From: an uncultured bacterium
GTDB taxonomy: Bacteria; Actinomycetota; Coriobacteriia; Coriobacteriales; Coriobacteriaceae
Reading direction: 5' to 3'
NCBI GenBank assembly: GCA_905214905.1
Contig: CAJMNK010000027.1
Coordinates: 1-24,720 of the forward strand
DNA: 24,720 nt
The position numbers and the translations under genes are program-made. Under the pieces are notes generated by a model that had not been told where the DNA came from, searched no databases, and worked only from the letters and a program-made list of their open reading frames with translations. Shown here in pieces: positions 7,493 to 13,567 of the stretch; position 1 is the first letter of the stretch, and each line of letters opens with the position of its first letter.

Positions 7493-8176
7493 CAAAGCGG
7501 CAATATCCTTGGCAAAGCCGCGCACGGTGTCGAGCGAGACCTCGTACGGGTCGCGACCGATATTCTTGCGCTTGGCCAGGATGCTGTTGGGCACTGTAAT
7601 GATCTGGCAACCGCAGGCTTCTGCCTGGTAAATGTTAATGAGCTCGCGCGTGGACGCCCACAGGACCTCACAGTTGGGCTTGGCGGCGGCCTTCTTGACC
7701 GACTCCGTCATAAACGGAATGGGATCGACGCCGGTGTCGGCGATGCGGCCGGCAAAGAGCGAGATGATGGACGGCGTCTCGGCGTCAACGGCCTCGACCA
7801 TCTCATCGACCTGCGTAGGCGTAAAGATGGTGGTGACGTTGACCTTGATGCCGTCGGCGGAAAGCTTGCGCACCAGCTCGGCGGTGGACTCGCCCTTGGT
7901 GGTCACGCACGGAATCTTGACGTAGACGTTGTCGGCCCAGGTAGCGATCTCGCGCGCCTCGATCTCCATGGTCTCGACGTCGTCGGCAAAGACCTCAAAC
8001 GATACGGACACATCGGTGATGTGGGCCAGGACCTCCTTGGCAAACGCGCGGTAGTCCGTCACGCCGCCCTTCTTCATAAGGGACGGGTTGGTCGTGAAAC
8101 CCTGAACGTTGCCGTTCTCGTACATGTCTAGCATGCCCTCGAGGTTTGCACCGTCAGCGAACACCTTGATTGCCAT
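7472..8176 (-). CDS. Small transaldolase / fructose-6-phosphate aldolase-like protein (copy 1)
   Basis: 234 residues, in the short transaldolase group (FSA/TalC-like) rather than the 310-residue TalB type. GFTTNPSLM (residues 27-35) and the Schiff-base lysine in YVKIP (K87) are visible, followed by VNVTTIFT and FAGRIADTG of the TIM barrel. The ATG at 8176 has AAAGGA upstream; an earlier frame start at 8200 lacks one. The enzyme would cleave or transfer dihydroxyacetone units of ketose phosphates in the cytosol. By hand alignment it differs from copy 2 (10769-11479) at about 42 of 234 positions, roughly 82 % identical, so it is a paralogue. A terminator at 8407-8441 separates it from the PTS genes, so it probably has its own promoter. 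Sequence alone does not decide between transaldolase and aldolase activity. Confidence 0.9.
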   Translation of the reverse strand: MAIKVFADGANLEGMLDMYENGNVQGFTTNPSLMKKGGVTDYRAFAKEVLAHITDVSVSFEVFADDVETMEIEAREIATWADNVYVKIPCVTTKGESTAELVRKLSADGIKVNVTTIFTPTQVDEMVEAVDAETPSIISLFAGRIADTGVDPIPFMTESVKKAAAKPNCEVLWASTRELINIYQAEACGCQIITVPNSILAKRKNIGRDPYEVSLDTVRGFAKDIAALGFHILP

Positions 8177-8345
8177 CTGCCTGATTCCTTTCGTTAGCAT
8201 ACGGGCGTTGACTGCTAAACACTTTATCTACGTTTATTAGTGCGTGAACTGCGGTTTTTATCTTCTCGGCGAACGGTTTTGCAGTTTTACCATTTTTATA
8301 TCGACGCCCCAGCAGCAAAACGTTTTTGCCGCTCATTGCGCTTGA

Positions 8346-8359
8346 TTCCGTTCACGGAA
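8346..8359 (-). promoter_or_regulatory. Candidate DeoR operator upstream of transaldolase copy 1
   Basis: TTCCGTTCACGGAA is a perfect palindrome (TTCCG-N4-CGGAA with T/A inside). Related sites occur at 11598-11611 and 11777-11790, the latter in front of the DeoR gene. The form resembles the TTCG-N4-CGAA core known for GlpR-type DeoR regulators. It lies 170 bases before the start codon. Confidence 0.45.
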
Positions 8360-8406
8360 CAGAAGCAGCGCCTCGCCGGCTCATATTCACAATCGCTCCA
8401 AAGCAA

Positions 8407-8441
8407 AAAGCGGTGACGCCTCATTTGAGACGTCACCGCTT
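8407..8441 (-). terminator. Terminator of the PTS operon
   Basis: Read on the minus strand, AAGCGGTGACG pairs with CGTCACCGCTT and is followed by TTTTTGCTTT. The stem is 11 bp with a 12-base interior that can pair further. It stands about 60 bases after the EIIC stop and separates the operon from transaldolase copy 1. Confidence 0.8.
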
Positions 8442-8498
8442 CCGTGTAGGAGCCGGTTATCGGAGCTCCGCCCGATTAGGGCTTAACGTATGCCTGGA

Positions 8499-9890
8499 TT
8501 ACTCTTCCTCAACGTGATTGATCACAGCACCCTTGGTGTGGATGAAGTTGGGGACGAAGGCAACGACCAGAAGGACAGCGAGAATCGCGTAGACACCGGT
8601 GGTACCGAAGGCCTCGGCAGCGCGGCCAAGCGTAATACCAATGACGGAGAAATCGAAGTCGCCGAACGTAGTGTTCTTGAAGCCAAAGACGTCAAGAACG
8701 GGCAGGAGCAGAGCCGGGGCAAAGGTGATGAGCAGGCCGTTGACGAAAGCGCCAAGAGCTGCGCCCTTGCGACCGCCGGTAGCATTGCCGTAGATACCTG
8801 CGGTAGCACCGCAGAAGAAGTGGGGAACCATGCCCGGGATGATGAAGATGCCCAGGGTAGCGCCCACGATGAACATACCGACCACGCCACCGATGAAGGA
8901 GGCAACAAAGCCGAGGATGACGGCGGTGGGAGCATAGGGGAAGAAGACGGCGCAGTCGACGGCGGGGATGGCGCCGGGGATCAGCTTGTTGGAGATGCCC
9001 TGGAAAGCCGGGACCAGGTCGGCAAGGATCATACGAACGCCGTTGTAGACGATAGTGACACCGACGGCGAAGGAAAGGGCACAGGTCAGGGCATAGACAA
9101 TTACATTGTCGCCGCCAGCGATCTTGGTAACGACCGCAGGATCTGCGATGTAAGCGGCGAAAGCAGTAACCAGGTAGAAGAAGGCCATGGTAAGAGCCGT
9201 GGAGATGGTGGTGTCGCGCAGGAAGGAGAACTTCTCGGGAACCTCGATCTTCTCGGTGCTGTTCTCCTCGGCGTCCTTAGCAAAAAGCGTACCGACTGCA
9301 GCGGAGATGTAATAGGCGAGTGAACCGAAGTGGCCCATGGCGATTTCATCGCCATCGGTAACCTTCTCGGTGAAACGCTGACCAACGGCGGGGAGCATAG
9401 CGCTCACGAGGCCCAGGAACATGCCACCCACGATGACAAGCTGGACATCCTGGAAGCCAGATGCCTGCAGAACGGCAGACAGCAGGCAGGCCATAAACAT
9501 GCTGTGATGGCCCGTCAGGAAGATGTACTTAAACTTGGTAAAGCGGGCAATGATAATGTTCACGACATAGCCGAGAATCAGGATCATCATGGTCTGAACG
9601 CCGAGGACGCTCTGAGCCATCGAAACGACGACCTCGTTGTTGGGCACGACGCCGGTGATGTGGAAACCGGTCTCGATGAAGGTACCCAGCGGAGCAAGGT
9701 TCTCCTGAACAACAGCGGCGCCGGCGGACAGCATGATGTAACCAAGAATGGGCTTCAGGGTGCCCGTCATCACCTTGTGGGCAGGACGCTTAAGCGCGAC
9801 AAGGCCCACAAAGGCAAATAGACCCATAATCCACGCTGGCTTGGTCAGAATCGATTGGATAAACTCAAGTATGGGAAGGATGGCTTGCAT
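8499..9890 (-). CDS. ulaA: PTS EIIC component, ascorbate (UlaA/SgaT) family
   Basis: 463 residues with about ten or eleven membrane segments, the normal size of UlaA-type permeases. The sequence GHHSMFMACLLSAV, the VVPNNEVVVSMAQSVLG region and the IPAVDCAVFFPYAP-IPGMVPHFFCGATAGIYGNATGGRKGA segment are of this family. It translocates the sugar while EIIB phosphorylates it. The ATG at 9890 has AAAGGA nearby; a longer frame start at 9935 has no ribosome site. It is the last gene of a minus-strand operon of transaldolase, EIIA, EIIB and EIIC, and ends before a strong terminator. The family name reflects homology: no UlaD, UlaE, UlaF or UlaG partners are present here, so ascorbate itself is not assured as the substrate. 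Confidence 0.92.
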   Translation of the reverse strand: MQAILPILEFIQSILTKPAWIMGLFAFVGLVALKRPAHKVMTGTLKPILGYIMLSAGAAVVQENLAPLGTFIETGFHITGVVPNNEVVVSMAQSVLGVQTMMILILGYVVNIIIARFTKFKYIFLTGHHSMFMACLLSAVLQASGFQDVQLVIVGGMFLGLVSAMLPAVGQRFTEKVTDGDEIAMGHFGSLAYYISAAVGTLFAKDAEENSTEKIEVPEKFSFLRDTTISTALTMAFFYLVTAFAAYIADPAVVTKIAGGDNVIVYALTCALSFAVGVTIVYNGVRMILADLVPAFQGISNKLIPGAIPAVDCAVFFPYAPTAVILGFVASFIGGVVGMFIVGATLGIFIIPGMVPHFFCGATAGIYGNATGGRKGAALGAFVNGLLITFAPALLLPVLDVFGFKNTTFGDFDFSVIGITLGRAAEAFGTTGVYAILAVLLVVAFVPNFIHTKGAVINHVEEE

Positions 9891-9914
9891 CTGCGCTTCC
9901 TTTCTCTCTAACGT

Positions 9915-9947
9915 GGGCGCGTTTCCCTCTTCCACAGGGAACCGCCC
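9915..9947 (-). other. Intercistronic hairpin between EIIB and EIIC
   Basis: On the minus strand GGGCGGTTCCC (9947-9937) pairs with GGGAAACGCGCCC (9927-9915) around a 9-base loop, with a small bulge. The six T residues lie on the wrong side for minus-strand termination, so the hairpin is more likely an mRNA processing or stability element between the cistrons. Confidence 0.4.
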
Positions 9948-9961
9948 TTTTTTGTGCCGCT

Positions 9962-10237
9962 TTAGGCGTTAGCGGCGGCCGCCTTGATTGCCTCGAGGGC
10001 GTCTTCGCGGATCTTCTTCTTGTTCACATAGCTGCGAACGATCACAACGTTGCCGTGGAGCTCGGGGGCGAGTTCCTTAACGGTGATGAACAGATCCGGA
10101 TTTGCGGAAGAAGCACCGTTCAGGTCCATAGACTCAACGTCGGCCTTGATGCCCTCCTCCTCGCAAAGCTCCTCGACTTTGCCAGCGAGCATCAGGCTGG
10201 ACCCGATGCCGTTTCCGCATACGGTGATGATATGCAT
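9962..10237 (-). CDS. ulaB: PTS EIIB component, ascorbate/galactitol type
   Basis: 91 residues, one compact EIIB domain. The phospho-acceptor is Cys7 in the loop CGNGIGSS (residues 7-14), the pattern of the UlaB/GatB/lactose-type fold. The protein receives phosphate from EIIA and passes it to the sugar bound by EIIC. A GGAAGG ribosome site precedes the ATG. It lies between the EIIA and EIIC genes, as expected for a three-polypeptide PTS permease. Confidence 0.92.
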   Translation of the reverse strand: MHIITVCGNGIGSSLMLAGKVEELCEEEGIKADVESMDLNGASSANPDLFITVKELAPELHGNVVIVRSYVNKKKIREDALEAIKAAAANA

Positions 10238-10260
10238 GGCAACCTTCCTCTCCTACACGT

Positions 10261-10300
10261 GACGGTTTTCCGTCTATCCAAAAGCGGCGACGCATCGCCG
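10261..10300 (-). other. Two small hairpins between EIIA and EIIB genes
   Basis: GACGG-TTTT-CCGTC (10261-10274) and CGGCGA-CGCA-TCGCCG (10285-10300) are adjacent perfect small stems in the 75-base gap. The second is followed on the minus strand by CTTTTGG, a weak T-tract, so partial termination that lowers EIIB/EIIC expression relative to EIIA is possible. Confidence 0.35.
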
Positions 10301-10312
10301 TGCCATTAAGGC

Positions 10313-10759
10313 CTAAAAGAATGAACGCATGGTCTCCAAAACCTGCTCGGGCGTATCGCATGCGCTGAGCTTGGCAACGCAGTCCTCGTCCTCGAACATC
10401 TGCGAAAGCTCCGCCAAGCAGCCAAGATGAGCCTTGGGGTCGGGTGCGCAAATACCCACGAGCACGTGAACCGGATCGAAATCCTCGTGTCCAAACGCAA
10501 TGGCTGGGTCAAGCGTGACGATACAGATTCCCGCTTCGCTCACATTGCCATCTGCCTGAGCGTGGGGCATGGCGATGCCCTCTTCCAAGACCATATAGGG
10601 GCCGAATTTGTGAACCGATGAAATCATGGCGTCAACATAGCTCTGGTCGCATTTGCCAGCGCCTACGAGCAACTTACCGCATGCCCTGATCGCTTCCTCC
10701 CAATCGGAGGCCTCGACGTGGCAGGCAACAAGCTCGGGCTTAAGAAGATCGGTCAGCAT
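10313..10759 (-). CDS. ulaC: PTS EIIA component, mannitol/fructose superfamily (UlaC-like)
   Basis: 148 residues, a single EIIA domain. The phosphorylated histidine is His66 in EEGIAMPHAQ, with GPYMVLEEG just before it as in UlaC proteins. It carries phosphate from HPr to EIIB in the cytosol. The start codon lies nine bases after the stop of the transaldolase gene, and its ribosome site (GAGGAG or AGGGG) overlaps the end of that gene. Translational coupling within one operon is therefore very likely. Confidence 0.92.
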   Translation of the reverse strand: MLTDLLKPELVACHVEASDWEEAIRACGKLLVGAGKCDQSYVDAMISSVHKFGPYMVLEEGIAMPHAQADGNVSEAGICIVTLDPAIAFGHEDFDPVHVLVGICAPDPKAHLGCLAELSQMFEDEDCVAKLSACDTPEQVLETMRSFF

Positions 10760-10768
10760 GCTCGTCCC

Positions 10769-11479
10769 CTACTCCTCGGGCAAGATATGGAAACCAAGTG
10801 CCTGGATGTCGCGGGCAAAGCCCTTGACCGTATCAAGCGAGTACTCAAGCAAATCTTTCCCGAAATTCTTGCGCTTGGCAAGAAGGGCATTGGGGACCGT
10901 AATGATCTGGCATCCAACGGACTCCGCCTGGAAGATATTGAGGACCTCGCGCGTAGACGCCCAGAGAACCTCGGCAGCAGGCTTAACGGCAGCCTTCTTT
11001 ACGGACTCCGCCATGAGGGGCAGCGGATCGACGCCGGTATCGGCAATGCGACCGGCAAAGATGGACAGAATAGAGGGGGTCTCGGCAGAGACGGCATCGA
11101 CAAACTCGTCGACCTGCTCGGGCGTGAAGATAGTGGTGACATTCACCTTGATGCCGTCGGCAGAAAGGCGCTTGACCAGCGCGGCGGTGGACTCGCCCTT
11201 AGTGTTGAGCGCCGGGATCTTAACGTAGACGTTGTCTGCCCAGGTTGCGATCTCGCGAGCCTCGGCTTCCATACCAGCCTCGTCGTCGGCGAATACCTCA
11301 AAAGAAACCGACACATCGGTAATGTGCTCAAGAACCGTCTTGGCAAAAGCGCGGTAGTCAGTCACGCCACCGGCCTTCATAAGGGAAGGATTGGTCGTGA
11401 AGCCCTGAACGTTGCCATTGTCATGCATGTCAAGCATGCCTTCGAGGTTAGCGCCGTCGGCAAACACCTTAATCGCCAT
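10769..11479 (-). CDS. Small transaldolase / fructose-6-phosphate aldolase-like protein (copy 2)
   Basis: 236 residues, first gene of the PTS operon. It has the same motifs as copy 1: GFTTNPSLM, K87 in YVKIP, VNVTTIFT and FAGRIADTG. The ATG at 11479 has AAAGGA upstream; the frame is open further left to 11536 but without a ribosome site. Being first in the operon with EIIA, EIIB and EIIC, it likely acts on the sugar phosphate made by this PTS, or on a product of it, giving C3 units. Relative to copy 1, changes cluster in residues 67-72, 90-92 and the C-terminal quarter, so the two may differ in substrate or in regulation. It ends in two extra Glu residues. Confidence 0.9.
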   Translation of the reverse strand: MAIKVFADGANLEGMLDMHDNGNVQGFTTNPSLMKAGGVTDYRAFAKTVLEHITDVSVSFEVFADDEAGMEAEAREIATWADNVYVKIPALNTKGESTAALVKRLSADGIKVNVTTIFTPEQVDEFVDAVSAETPSILSIFAGRIADTGVDPLPLMAESVKKAAVKPAAEVLWASTREVLNIFQAESVGCQIITVPNALLAKRKNFGKDLLEYSLDTVKGFARDIQALGFHILPEE

Positions 11480-11597
11480 GTTCGGTCCTTTCTCATCTAG
11501 CACTATTGCTATCGAAAGCCTTCTTCTTTGTTTCAAAAGCTTTTCGGCTTTCTTTTATAAACTATTTCAAAAGCCATCGAAAGCTCAATTGTCAACT

Positions 11598-11611
11598 TTC
11601 CGTGAACGGTC
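11598..11611 (-). promoter_or_regulatory. Candidate DeoR operator at the PTS operon promoter
   Basis: TTCCGTGAACGGTC has a perfect left half and a partial right half of the TTYCG-N4-CGRAA pattern. Its core CCGT-N2-ACGG equals that at 8346-8359. It stands two bases upstream of the minus-strand TTGACA (-35), a plausible place for control. Confidence 0.4.
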
Positions 11612-11749
11612 GAATATCGGGCGTGAACGTACTTCTTTTGGGCGGCACCTTCAGAATGAGACTCTTTATAGCCCGTCTACGTGCGAACTATCTGCTAGGC
11701 ATGCATTTGTGACATGCCATTCCGTTCTTTTGATTCATTCGAATTTGCC

Positions 11750-11778
11750 TTGTTCTTTTCATATCGATACGTTATATT
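11750..11778 (+). promoter_or_regulatory. Candidate deoR promoter
   Basis: TTGTTC (11750-11755) and TATATT (11773-11778) are 17 bases apart, matching sigma-70 spacing, with a -10 that fits at five of six positions. The -10 overlaps the start of the palindrome at 11777-11790, as expected for autorepression. Confidence 0.45.
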
Positions 11779-11790
11779 TCGATTACGAAA
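11777..11790 (+). promoter_or_regulatory. Candidate DeoR operator at its own promoter
   Basis: TTTCGATTACGAAA is a palindrome (TTTCG-ATTA-CGAAA) with the TTCG-N4-CGAA core of GlpR-like DeoR regulators. It covers the expected transcription start of the deoR gene. Confidence 0.45.
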
Positions 11791-11803
11791 GGCGCATCTT
11801 TTA

Positions 11804-11819
11804 CCTTTTGTTCAAAAGG
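11804..11819 (+). promoter_or_regulatory. Hairpin overlapping the deoR ribosome site
   Basis: CCTTTTGTTCAAAAGG is a perfect palindrome that folds as a 6-bp stem with a 4-base loop in RNA. Its right arm contains most of the AAAAGGAG ribosome site of the deoR gene, so it could mask translation start. It could equally be another protein-binding site. Confidence 0.4.
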
Positions 11820-11827
11820 AGCGGCAT

Positions 11828-12619
11828 ATGGCATCTACTTCAGACCTTTCGCCGGCTGAGCGCCAGCGATTTATCATGAATTGGCTGGCCGAAAAGCCAA
11901 ATATCTCGGTATCCGACATCGTTCGCCGTTTTTCGGTTTCGGAAGTCACCGCACGACACGACCTCATCTCGCTGGAATCCGAAGGCAAGCTGCGTCGCGT
12001 ACGCGGCGGAGCGGTATCGCTTTCTCGCTCCAACGCGATCTCGTATCCCGAGGAGCGCATCAATGTCCAAGTCGAGGCCAAGGAGGCCATCGCCGCAACC
12101 GCAGCAACTCTTGTTGATGATGGTGATGTTCTGGTAATTGATATCGGCACCACAGGCTTTTACTTCGCTAAGGCCCTCATGGACAAGCGTGAGATCACCA
12201 TTATCACCGGCGATCTTGCAATCGCGAACTACGCCAGCTTCAATCTCCCCAACGCTTCGGTAGTGCTGCTGGGCGGCTCCGTGCGCAAGGGCCACCTCTA
12301 TCTCGCGGGCGCACTAACGCTCGACTGCATGAGCAAACTACATGCCGACAAGGCGTTTGTCAGTGCCGATGGATTCCACCCCGACCACGGTTTTACCGTC
12401 GAGCACGACTTCTCGGCCATGATCAAGCATATGTACCTTACCAACTCAAACCAGGGCTACATGATGGTTGACCAGGGAAAGTTCAACAAGACCAGTTTTT
12501 ATCAGTCCGCGCAGATCGATGACCTCGACGGCATCATCGTTGATGGAGACGACGAGGGCATCATGACGGCGGCGATCGAGAGCAGTCGCAGTCATCCCAA
12601 GCTCTATATTGCAAAATAG
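11828..12619 (+). CDS. DeoR-family transcriptional regulator
   Basis: 263 residues. The ATG at 11828 has AAGGAG nine bases before it; the frame is open from 11714 but that part is AT-rich leader. The N-terminal DeoR helix-turn-helix is clear: AERQRFIMNWLAEKPNISVSDIV, then VSEVTARHDLISLESEGKLRRVRGGAV. The C-terminal half is the sugar-phosphate-sensing DeoRC domain with VIDIGTTGFYFAKAL, TGDLAIANYAS, LLGGSVRKGHLYLAG and DKAFVSADGFHPDHGFT. Such proteins usually repress a divergent sugar operon until a phosphorylated sugar binds. The position opposite the transaldolase-PTS operon makes that operon the obvious target, and shared palindromes suggest transaldolase copy 1 as well. Confidence 0.93.
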   Translation: MASTSDLSPAERQRFIMNWLAEKPNISVSDIVRRFSVSEVTARHDLISLESEGKLRRVRGGAVSLSRSNAISYPEERINVQVEAKEAIAATAATLVDDGDVLVIDIGTTGFYFAKALMDKREITIITGDLAIANYASFNLPNASVVLLGGSVRKGHLYLAGALTLDCMSKLHADKAFVSADGFHPDHGFTVEHDFSAMIKHMYLTNSNQGYMMVDQGKFNKTSFYQSAQIDDLDGIIVDGDDEGIMTAAIESSRSHPKLYIAK

Positions 12620-12622
12620 CTC

Positions 12623-12663
12623 AAATGGCCGGGTCGCCCCCACTGCGGGCGACCCGGCCATTT
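12623..12663. terminator. Bidirectional terminator between deoR and HAD genes
   Basis: A perfect 17-bp stem (12623-12639 with 12647-12663) with a 7-base loop sits between two convergent genes, starting three bases after the deoR stop and ending one base before the HAD stop codon. Its ends are AAAT/ATTT, so each strand ends in a short A/T stretch. Confidence 0.85.
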
Positions 12664-12664
12664 A

Positions 12665-13492
12665 TTAAATCAACCCAAAGTGGCGCATGGCGGTGACGGT
12701 GCCATCGTGTGCGACGTCGTCGGTCACGTAGTCGGCGACTGCCTTGACCTCGGGCATGGCGTTGCCCATGGCCACGGCCGTCTCGACGGCAGCGAGCATG
12801 CCCAGGTCGTTGCCCGAATCGCCGAAGCCAAAGGTGCGCGCGTTGCCGGTGCAGCCCAGATACTCCAGCGCTCGCGCCACGCCCAAGCCCTTGTCGATGC
12901 CTTTGGGGCTCAGCTCGCGATTCTGGCCACCGGTGTTGCACAGCTCAAACTCGCGCTCGATAAAGCCGTCATCGTTGGCTACGCGAGCCAGGTCGCACGC
13001 GTTAATGCACACCTTGCCTACGCGCAAGCGGCCATCGACGCGCATCTGATCGGTGCCATGCACCACGCCGGCGCCTAGCAGAAATGACTGTTCGACACCA
13101 ACTGGCTCAAGTGAATAGGTGGCACCGTTCGTCTCGAACAACGCCTCGCCGCCCGCCACAGTAATACGACGCGCGAGCTCCGCGATAACGTCCTCGTCAA
13201 AGCAGTCCTCATGCACCACGCGGCCCTCGACCTCGAGCGTCGCCCCCGCCATGGCCACAATACCCGCAGGCTCCAGAGCCCGCAGACCATCGGCAATCAG
13301 CCACAAGGGACGACCCGTGCAGATAAATGCCTTGTGCCCTGCGTCGCGCAGGCGATGAAACGCCTCGACGACCGCCTGCGAGGGGCGAACCGCCGAAAAG
13401 TCCTTGTCGGTCATGTTGTCGGGATCGAACGACGTCAGCGTGCCGTCCACGTCAAAAAAGAGCACGGCGGAATCGGGGCACGCATCAATCAT
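12665..13492 (-). CDS. Cof-type HAD-superfamily sugar-phosphatase-like protein
   Basis: 276 residues from the ATG at 13492, which has AAAGGA upstream; the earlier start at 13528 lacks one. HAD motif I is FFDVDGTLT with the nucleophile D14 and acid D16, motif II is CTGRP (residues 59-62 and on), a motif III lysine is in SPKGIDKG, and motif IV is GFGDSGNDLGML. The C2-type cap between motifs II and III is typical of Cof/YidA proteins, which dephosphorylate sugar phosphates or flavin nucleotides. It could belong physiologically to the neighbouring sugar locus but is convergent with deoR and separately transcribed. Confidence 0.9.
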   Translation of the reverse strand: MIDACPDSAVLFFDVDGTLTSFDPDNMTDKDFSAVRPSQAVVEAFHRLRDAGHKAFICTGRPLWLIADGLRALEPAGIVAMAGATLEVEGRVVHEDCFDEDVIAELARRITVAGGEALFETNGATYSLEPVGVEQSFLLGAGVVHGTDQMRVDGRLRVGKVCINACDLARVANDDGFIEREFELCNTGGQNRELSPKGIDKGLGVARALEYLGCTGNARTFGFGDSGNDLGMLAAVETAVAMGNAMPEVKAVADYVTDDVAHDGTVTAMRHFGLI

Positions 13493-13534
13493 ATGGGTTC
13501 CTTTCGGGGGCGAGAGTAAACGAAGCATCCATCA

Positions 13535-13540
13535 TATAAT
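13535..13540 (+). promoter_or_regulatory. Candidate -10 of the rlmKL-like gene
   Basis: A perfect TATAAT lies 28 bases before the ATG of the methyltransferase gene in the 75-base divergent gap. The expected -35 position (13512-13517, GAGAGT) does not match the consensus, so this is a -10-only call. Confidence 0.4.
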
Positions 13541-13567
13541 GGAGCGACGCAACCAGAGAGGTCACCC

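Larger units (their letters stand above)
8177..8498. other. Intergenic region upstream of transaldolase copy 1
   Basis: This 322-base gap has no gene. From right to left it holds the terminator of the PTS operon (8407-8441), a candidate operator (8346-8359), and an imperfect palindrome at 8311-8333 (AGCAGCAAAA against TTTTGCCGCT, 9 of 10 pairs). An AT-rich stretch contains TATAAA read on the minus strand near 8296-8301, a possible -10, though no good -35 accompanies it. Confidence 0.5.
11480..11827. promoter_or_regulatory. AT-rich divergent control region (PTS operon / deoR)
   Basis: This 348-base stretch is clearly more AT-rich than the genes around it and carries no convincing gene. Repeated short motifs include ATCGAAAGC (11511-11519 and 11576-11584) and TTCAAAAG (11532-11539, 11566-11573, 11811-11818). 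TTGACA read on the minus strand (11595-11590) is a perfect -35 for the PTS operon, though the matching -10 is poor. Candidate operators lie at 11598-11611 and 11777-11790. Confidence 0.6.

Noticed and set aside
8177..8400. Catabolite-repression (cre) site for the sugar locus
   Set aside because: No sequence matched the TGWAANCGNTNWCA pattern well in this gap or in 11480-11827.
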